Of a stretch of 46,259 nucleotides of DNA, positions 41,329 to 46,259 are shown in pieces (position 1 is the stretch's first letter; the number at the start of each line of letters is the position of its first letter). The DNA is taken from NCBI GenBank assembly GCA_003132205.1, contig PKWY01000023.1, positions 1 through 46,259 on the forward strand, in the 5' to 3' direction. The notes beneath the pieces are model-generated. The model was not told the DNA's origin, did not search any database, and saw only the letters and a list, made by a program, of their open reading frames with translations. The DNA comes from Acidimicrobiaceae bacterium. Lineage in GTDB: Bacteria > Actinomycetota > Acidimicrobiia > Acidimicrobiales > RAAP-2. The translations under genes were made by a program, and so were the position numbers.

Positions 41329-42119
41329 CGGAGCGTTCCTCCGGCGACGCCCCCTGATTGGGTGCGTCGGTCGTTGATCGAGCGGAACCTGGCGCCCACC
41401 TCTGCGCTGGCGAGCTCCTGGAAGCCCGCTTCGGTGATGGTGACCATCATGGGAAAGAGATCGCGCACGAAGTCCGGTCCTCCCGTGGCCGGGTCGTTGT
41501 CCCCCGCTTCGTACAGCGCGAGCGCCCCGAGTTCGAGGGCCGCTTCTTGGTCGAGGTCGGATCGAAACCCGAGGCGCAGCGCGCTCTCCGCAAAGGGCGA
41601 GCCCGATCCAATGGTCGCGAAGTCGAATCGCTCGTAGCATCCTCCCGCGCCGTCGTATTCGAAGAGCCGACCGACCTGGTGGCTGGGGTCCCAGCCCGCC
41701 AGGAGGGGCAGCACGATGAGCGGAGTCGACAGGTTGTTTCGCTGGATGATCGGCGAGAGGTAGTTGGCCTTTCCCTCGAGGCTGAGCGACGAATCGGTCA
41801 TCTTCTCGTAGTGCTCGAACGAGAGCTGGGCCATCTTGATGAACTCGATTCCCCGAGCGGCCGTGCCCGAGATTGCGATCGCCGTGAAACGGTCCGCGGC
41901 CTCGATCTTTCGCACGTCGCGACTCGCGATGTAGTAGCCCGTCGCCTGGCGGTCCGCCACCATGACGACGCCGGCGTTGTAGCGGACGGCGATGACGGTG
42001 GTGGCGTGGGGCGACTCAGCCGAACCGTGCGCCGAGGCGTTGGCGAGGCCAGACGTCTCGGCGTAGTGGAAGAAGGAAGGGCCCGGATCGTTGTGGGCGC
42101 TGAAGAGCGGCAAACCCAC
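41325..42119 (-). CDS. prcB: 20S proteasome beta subunit
   Basis: This 264-residue beta subunit is the proteolytic ring. A propeptide of 39 residues precedes T40 in ATTVIAVRYNAGVVMVADRQAT, which becomes the N-terminal nucleophile after autocleavage. SRDVRK holds the equivalent of the active-site lysine, and GTAARGIEFIKMAQ and SGSPFAESALR are conserved. The start is two bases from the pup stop. The mature protein assembles with PrcA. Confidence 0.97.
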   Translation of the reverse strand: MGLPLFSAHNDPGPSFFHYAETSGLANASAHGSAESPHATTVIAVRYNAGVVMVADRQATGYYIASRDVRKIEAADRFTAIAISGTAARGIEFIKMAQLSFEHYEKMTDSSLSLEGKANYLSPIIQRNNLSTPLIVLPLLAGWDPSHQVGRLFEYDGAGGCYERFDFATIGSGSPFAESALRLGFRSDLDQEAALELGALALYEAGDNDPATGGPDFVRDLFPMMVTITEAGFQELASAEVGARFRSINDRRTQSGGVAGGTLR

Positions 42120-42121
42120 GG

Positions 42122-42316
42122 TTACTCGCCGCCCTTTTGGACGTAGTTGCGAACGAACTCCTCGGCGTTCTCCTCGAGAACCTCGTCGATCTCGTCGAGA
42201 AGGTCATCGAGTTCGGCCTTCAGCTGGTCGCCTTTTGTCGCGTCCACCGGGACGTCGACGGTGGAGTCTTTCGCGCGCTCGGTGCGCTGTTTTTGGATTC
42301 GCTCTTGTTCAGTCAT
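42122..42316 (-). CDS. pup: Prokaryotic ubiquitin-like protein Pup
   Basis: This 64-residue, mostly disordered and acidic protein tags substrates for the proteasome. The central helical part contains KAELDDLLDEIDEVLEENAEEFVRNYVQKGG, which would bind the ARC coiled coil. It ends Gly-Gly-Glu (residues 62-64) in place of the mycobacterial Gly-Gly-Gln, so PafA could use it without deamidation by Dop. A GACAGGTAG purine stretch upstream serves as ribosome binding site. It lies between dop and prcB. Confidence 0.96.
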   Translation of the reverse strand: MTEQERIQKQRTERAKDSTVDVPVDATKGDQLKAELDDLLDEIDEVLEENAEEFVRNYVQKGGE

Positions 42317-42325
42317 ACATCCGTT

Positions 42326-43813
42326 CTACCTGTCTAGTGCTTCGAGAAGGTCATCTGCCGTTGGACTTACTTTTAGCAAATCCTCGGTGAGTGCGGCGGT
42401 ACCTCGCAGGGGATCCATCATGGGAACGCGCTGAAGGGGCCCCTCCCCTAGATCAAAGACCACCGAATCCCAGTTCGCCGCCACGATTTGGTCGGGGTAT
42501 CGTGCCACGCACTGACCCCGAAAATAGGCCCTCGTGGTCGTAGGCGGGTTGTGAACGGCTTCACTAACAATTTCATCATCCTGTAATGTGCGAAGCCCCA
42601 CTCGCTGGGCCAGGGATCGCTGGGGGCGAATGTCGTGGTATTGCAGATCGATCGCTCGGAGCTTCGCATCGTCATCCTCGAGCCGATAGCGGCCCTGGAT
42701 CCCTTTCACGATGCGCAACTTCGCCACCCAGTCGACGCGGTCCGCCACAGATTCGGTATCGTCGCGGACTCCGTCGAGCATCTCACGCCACTGCTCGAGG
42801 ATGAATGACACTTCGTCCCCTGGCCCAACGGCCTCTCCCCCGCGGCGTTCCACGTAGCGAGCGGCCATGGTCCAGAGTTCATCTTGAAAGTCCCACGCGC
42901 TTCGCCACTGATTGTCCTCGCAGATCTCGACGGCGCTCAACGTGGTATCGAGGGAATACGCGCGAACCGCACGGACGGGGTGTCGTGGAGGGCTCGGGAA
43001 GGCCTGGGCTCCTTCGTCCTCCAGCAACGCCAGCAAGAGTGCGGTCGAGCCGAGTTTCACTAGCGTCGCGAATTGGCTCAGGTTCGCGTCGCCGATGATC
43101 ACGTGGAGCCGGCGAAACCGCTCGGCGTCGCTGTGGGGTTCGTCGCGGGTGTTGATGATCGGACGCTTGAGCGTTGTTTCGAGTCCCACGACCTCCTCGA
43201 AGAACTCGGCGCGCTGGCTCAACTGGAAGAACGGATCAGCGTCGAGACCGTGTGGGGTCTCGGCGCCAACCTTGCCGGCGCCAACTACGACCTGGCGCGA
43301 GACGAAGTGGGGAACCATGGCGCGGATGATGCTGGAGAACTCGACATCGCGGCTCACCAGGTAGTTCTCGTGAGTTCCGTAAGAGTTGCCCTTGCCGTCA
43401 GAGTTGTTCTTGTACAGCGTGATCGCCTGGCCGGGCTCGAGTGATTCGTTGGCCACAGTGAGGGCGCGTCGCATTACCTCTTCGCCCGCGACGTCGTACA
43501 GCGTGGCCTCAAGAGGGGTGCGGCACTCGGGTGAGGAGTACTCGGGGTGCGCATGGTCGACGTAGAGCCGCGCCCCGTTGGTGAGCACCGTGTTTGCGAG
43601 ATGGGTCTCGACAATCGGCGCGAATGACGTGAACCCGATCAGCCCTCTCGCGTCGAGGTCGGGCGTTTCGCCGTGGAAGTCCCAATTGATCCGGGTGCGG
43701 CCCTGCCGGGCGTAGGCGTTCACGATGATGCTCGACGACGTGATCGGATCCACGTCAGGTCCTCCTGCGATTCCGTACTCGGTCTCGATACCGAGAACCT
43801 TCGCTATGGCCAT
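42326..43813 (-). CDS. dop: Depupylase/deamidase Dop
   Basis: This 495-residue PafA paralogue removes Pup from substrates and, where Pup ends in Gln, deamidates it. D86 in ARLYVDHAHPEYSSPE is the catalytic aspartate, and the extra segment at about residues 30-62 is the Dop loop absent from PafA. IETEYGIAGG and KNNSDGKGNSYGTHENY are conserved. As Pup already ends in Glu, only depupylation is needed. The ATG at 43813 is used; codons upstream overlap the ARC gene. It lies four bases from the ARC stop. Confidence 0.96.
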   Translation of the reverse strand: MAIAKVLGIETEYGIAGGPDVDPITSSSIIVNAYARQGRTRINWDFHGETPDLDARGLIGFTSFAPIVETHLANTVLTNGARLYVDHAHPEYSSPECRTPLEATLYDVAGEEVMRRALTVANESLEPGQAITLYKNNSDGKGNSYGTHENYLVSRDVEFSSIIRAMVPHFVSRQVVVGAGKVGAETPHGLDADPFFQLSQRAEFFEEVVGLETTLKRPIINTRDEPHSDAERFRRLHVIIGDANLSQFATLVKLGSTALLLALLEDEGAQAFPSPPRHPVRAVRAYSLDTTLSAVEICEDNQWRSAWDFQDELWTMAARYVERRGGEAVGPGDEVSFILEQWREMLDGVRDDTESVADRVDWVAKLRIVKGIQGRYRLEDDDAKLRAIDLQYHDIRPQRSLAQRVGLRTLQDDEIVSEAVHNPPTTTRAYFRGQCVARYPDQIVAANWDSVVFDLGEGPLQRVPMMDPLRGTAALTEDLLKVSPTADDLLEALDR

Positions 43814-43817
43814 GGTT

Positions 43818-45563
43818 CTAGAGGTACTGGCCGGTGCCGACGTGCTGAATCGAACGCCCACCCTTGACGTCAGTCTCTTCCCGGTTGATCAACGTGCGGA
43901 TGAAGATGATCCTCTCGCCCTTCTTACCGGAGATGCGAGCCCAGTCATCGGGGTTCGTCGTGTTCGGAAGGTCCTCGTTTTCACGGAACTCCTGGCGTAT
44001 GGACTCGATGAGGTCGTCACTGCGCAGCCCCCTGCCCTTGCCGGCGATCTCTCGCTTCACGGCGAGCTTCTTCGCCCGGCGAACGATGTTCTCGATCATG
44101 GCCCCGGAGGCGAAGTCCTTGAAGTACAGGATCTCCTTGTCGCCGCCCTGGTACGTCACCTCGAGGAACCGGTTTGAGTCGTCGATCCGGTACATATGGG
44201 TGACGGTCTCCTCGATCATCGAACGCACCGCCTTCTCGCGGTCCCCGCCGCCGAGCGCCAGAACCAACTGCTCGTCAATTGGCAAGTCGGTGTGCAGGTA
44301 GCGCTCGAAGATCTGCGCCGCGGCTTCGGCGTTGGGCCGCTCGATCTTGATCTTCACGTCCAGGCGCCCCGGACGCAGGATGGCTGGGTCGATCAGATCC
44401 TCGCGGTTCGTGGCGCCGATGACGATGACGTCGCGAAGTGATTCCACACCGTCGATCTCGGCCAGGAGCTGGGGAACGATGGTCGATTCCATGTCCGAGC
44501 TGATGCCGGTTCCCCGGGTGCGAAAGAGCGAGTCCATCTCGTCGAAGAAGATGATGACGGGAACTCCCTCTTCGGCCTTCTCGCGTGCTCGCTGAAAGAC
44601 CAGCCTGATTTGTCGCTCGGTCTCCCCCACGTACTTGTTGAGCAACTCGGGCCCCTTGATGTTGAGGAAGTAGGAGCGCACGTTGCGGTTGCCCGTGAGT
44701 TCTGCGACCTTCTGGGAGAGCGAGTTGGCGACCGCCTTCGCGATGAGGGTCTTGCCGCAGCCCGGAGGTCCGTAGAGCAGGATCCCCTTGGGCGCCGGGA
44801 GCTCGTAGTCCTGAAACAGCGCGCGGTGCAGGTACGGCAGCTCCACTGCGTCCGTGATCGATTCAATTTGCTCGTCGAGCCCGCCAACGTCCGCGTAGGT
44901 GATGTCGGGAACTTCTTCGAGCACGAGTTCCTCGGCCTCTTGTCGGACCAGTTTCTCGGTCAGCAGGTTCGATCGCAGGTCGAGCAGCAGCGCGTCGCCG
45001 CTTCGAAGCTTGATACCGCGAAGCGAGTCGGCGAGCTCCACGACGCGTTCCTCGTCGGCCCTCGCGTAGACGAGCACGCGGCGGGCGTCGATGACTTCCT
45101 TCACGGTCACGACCTCACCCTGCCCGTCGGAGTCGCGAACGCCAATCACGGTGAAGGACTCGTTGAGTACAACCTCGTTGCCGCGGTCGATTTGTCCGGG
45201 GTCAAGGGCCGGATGAAGCGCGACGCGCATCTTTCGTCCCGAGGCGAAGATGTCGACCGAGCCGTCGTCGTTGAAGTCGATGAACGTCCCGTAGACCGCT
45301 GGCGGTTGGGTGAGCTTCTCGACCTCTTCGCGAAGCGCCGCAATCTGATCTCTCGTCTGTTGAATCGTGATCGTGAGCTTCTCGTTGCTCGAACGAGTTT
45401 GAGCCAACTGCCCGCGTGCTTCGAGGAGCCTCTCCTCGAGCATCTCGATACGTCGATTGGCCTGGTCGACGTCGCTCAGCGTGAAGTCACGAGCGGCGAT
45501 GACCACGATCTGGTCTTCGTCTTCACTCTCGTTTGGGTGGTCAAAACGGTCTGAACGGTCCAT
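43818..45563 (-). CDS. arc: Proteasomal AAA ATPase ARC/Mpa
   Basis: This 581-residue ring ATPase recognises Pup, unfolds pupylated proteins and feeds them to the 20S core. Residues 31-86 form the coiled coil that binds Pup, followed by two OB domains to about residue 205. Walker A is GPPGCGKT at 265-272, Walker B is in [11 protein letters not shown], and the protein ends in GQYL, the C-terminal tail with the penultimate Tyr that docks into the alpha ring. All regions are complete. It has a clear leaderless promoter directly at the ATG. Confidence 0.97.
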   Translation of the reverse strand: MDRSDRFDHPNESEDEDQIVVIAARDFTLSDVDQANRRIEMLEERLLEARGQLAQTRSSNEKLTITIQQTRDQIAALREEVEKLTQPPAVYGTFIDFNDDGSVDIFASGRKMRVALHPALDPGQIDRGNEVVLNESFTVIGVRDSDGQGEVVTVKEVIDARRVLVYARADEERVVELADSLRGIKLRSGDALLLDLRSNLLTEKLVRQEAEELVLEEVPDITYADVGGLDEQIESITDAVELPYLHRALFQDYELPAPKGILLYGPPGCGKTLIAKAVANSLSQKVAELTGNRNVRSYFLNIKGPELLNKYVGETERQIRLVFQRAREKAEEGVPVIIFFDEMDSLFRTRGTGISSDMESTIVPQLLAEIDGVESLRDVIVIGATNREDLIDPAILRPGRLDVKIKIERPNAEAAAQIFERYLHTDLPIDEQLVLALGGGDREKAVRSMIEETVTHMYRIDDSNRFLEVTYQGGDKEILYFKDFASGAMIENIVRRAKKLAVKREIAGKGRGLRSDDLIESIRQEFRENEDLPNTTNPDDWARISGKKGERIIFIRTLINREETDVKGGRSIQHVGTGQYL

Positions 45564-45569
45564 ATCGCC

Positions 45570-45598
45570 ACCCTAGGTGAGCCGGATGCAGTTGTCAC
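45570..45598 (-). promoter_or_regulatory. Leaderless promoter of the ARC-Dop-Pup-proteasome operon
   Basis: On the minus strand GTGACA (45598-45593), a 17-base spacer, and TAGGGT (45575-45570) precede the ATG at 45563 by six bases. Five of six -35 bases match consensus. No Shine-Dalgarno sequence is present, so transcription probably starts at or beside the ATG. It is divergent from the ferredoxin gene. Confidence 0.6.
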
Positions 45599-45661
45599 AA
45601 TTATGATTACAGACTTGAGCCGCTAATGTAAACGGACTAGATGGCCACGGAGGGCAAGAAA

Positions 45662-45898
45662 ATGAAGGTTTGGATCGACCAGGACCTATGTACTGGTGAC
45701 GGACTCTGCGAAGAGATTTGCCCCTCGGTGTTCACCTTGCTCGACGACGGACTGGCCTACGTCAAAGACGGTGACGAGGTGAAGAGCTCCCCGGGCGGCG
45801 CCGAAGGCTTGGCCGTCGTGCCGGCGGAATTCGAGGACGCGGTGACCGAGGCCTCGGAAGAGTGCCCCGGTGAGTGCATCTTCATCGAGAAGGATTAG
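45662..45898 (+). CDS. Single-cluster ferredoxin with Asp at the second ligand position
   Basis: This 78-residue ferredoxin has the ligand pattern C10-x2-D13-x2-C16-x3-C20-P and C68-P, plus C72. In Pyrococcus furiosus ferredoxin the same spacing with Asp holds a [4Fe-4S] cluster that converts easily to [3Fe-4S]. It could donate electrons to the two P450s in the window, though nothing ties them directly. ATG 45662 is favoured: GGAGGG (45649-45654) lies seven bases upstream; ATG 45641 would add seven residues before the first strand. Its stop overlaps the convergent trmI tail by four bases. Confidence 0.88.
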   Translation: MKVWIDQDLCTGDGLCEEICPSVFTLLDDGLAYVKDGDEVKSSPGGAEGLAVVPAEFEDAVTEASEECPGECIFIEKD

Positions 45899-46259
45899 CT
45901 GTCCTGCTCCACCCGGCGCACCAAGCGCCGCGCCGACGTCAGGAACCCGGTGTGAGCCACCATTCGGTGGTCTGGACGTACTGATCGGCCGTCGATGTGC
46001 CAAGTTCGGCGAAGGATCTCAACCGTCTCCTCCAAGCCGAACGAGTGCTGGCGCAAAGTCTCTCGTAGCAACTGCGTTTGATTAATCGTTGGCAGGTACG
46101 CGAGGAGGATTCCACCGGGGCGAAGGGCGTGCTCGGCGTGCCTTACGACATCCCACGGCTCGGGCATGTCGAGGATGATCCGATCGAGGTCCTCCTCGTC
46201 AATCCCCTGGGTGACGTCGCGAATGTGAATGTCGTACGCGACGTCGGTGCCGAGCATGT
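45895..46259 (-). CDS. trmI: tRNA (adenine-58-N1)-methyltransferase TrmI, C-terminal part (partial)
   Basis: The window cuts this gene; about 120 C-terminal residues are seen. The segments DRIILDMPEPWDVVRHAEHALRPGG (motif IV and following), LLAYLPTINQTQLL and EETVEILRRTWHIDG, with VRPDHRMVAHTGFL, are typical of TrmI (Rv2118c in M. tuberculosis), which methylates A58 of tRNA. It lies near mpa in mycobacteria too, supporting conserved synteny. The SAM-binding N-terminal motifs are beyond the window edge. Confidence 0.92.
   Translation of the reverse strand, partial: MLGTDVAYDIHIRDVTQGIDEEDLDRIILDMPEPWDVVRHAEHALRPGGILLAYLPTINQTQLLRETLRQHSFGLEETVEILRRTWHIDGRSVRPDHRMVAHTGFLTSARRLVRRVEQDS

Noticed and set aside
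41329..41640. Upstream extension of the prcA frame
   Set aside because: It is inside prcB and unrelated to proteasome alpha subunits; ATG 41328 gives the canonical N terminus.

Overview
The window is GC-rich, densely coding chromosomal DNA of an actinobacterium. It carries a complete Pup-proteasome locus, an F420-type (LLM-family) oxidoreductase and two conserved actinobacterial gene neighbourhoods known from mycobacteria. The split glycine decarboxylase and the Ser/Thr-linker secreted proteins suggest a deep branch such as Acidimicrobiia; that placement is inference.

Layout. (a) 1-3117: end of a class I fructose-bisphosphate aldolase, then pgsA-like, gcvH, a GarA-like FHA protein, an FtsR-like MerR protein and a DUF151 nuclease, in the order of M. 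tuberculosis Rv1822-Rv1829. (b) 3114-10663: a block with no counterpart in that mycobacterial order: a secreted protein, an APC permease, an AcuI/YhdH-type oxidoreductase, an alpha/beta hydrolase, a GT87-like membrane protein, a membrane-anchored protein, thiD and thiG. (c) 10735-15530: the order resumes with a ResR-like MerR protein, a nuclease-fold-like protein, gcvT, gcvPA and gcvPB. (d) 15541-20097, minus strand: a tightly overlapping five-gene operon for homoprotocatechuate (3,4-dihydroxyphenylacetate) meta-cleavage: FAH-family hpaG-like, hpaE, hpaD, an acetoacetate-decarboxylase-family gene and a MarR regulator. (e) 20209-27379: a catabolic group resembling the gamma-glutamyl-amine (Puu) route: glutamine-synthetase-like ligase, PuuD-like hydrolase, APC permease, two cytochromes P450 and an F420-type oxidoreductase. 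(f) 27387-28195: paired FluC fluoride channels. (g) 28196-33726: an unassigned 413-base spacer, a small secreted protein, a 58-residue reading frame, an SDR, an HtrA protease, a repeat-rich basic protein, a GNAT acetyltransferase and an acidic DUF4193-like zinc-finger protein. (h) 33727-45563, minus strand: tandem-ThyX protein, HelY-like helicase, TatC, TatA/B, signal peptidase I, PafA, PrcA, PrcB, Pup, Dop and ARC/Mpa. (i) 45662-46259: an Asp-ligated ferredoxin and the end of trmI.

How the genes work together. GcvH/T/PA/PB form the glycine cleavage system beside the FHA protein whose mycobacterial relative controls glutamate metabolism. Dop, PafA, Pup, ARC and PrcBA form the full pupylation and degradation machine. 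Regions d and e face each other across one divergent control region (20098-20208) and may act on one substrate class: amine capture by gamma-glutamylation, oxidation, release, then ring cleavage of a dihydroxyphenylacetate.

A window-wide regulatory signature is visible: many genes without a Shine-Dalgarno sequence have a TANNNT hexamer ending 6 or 7 bases before the start codon, which points to widespread leaderless transcription.
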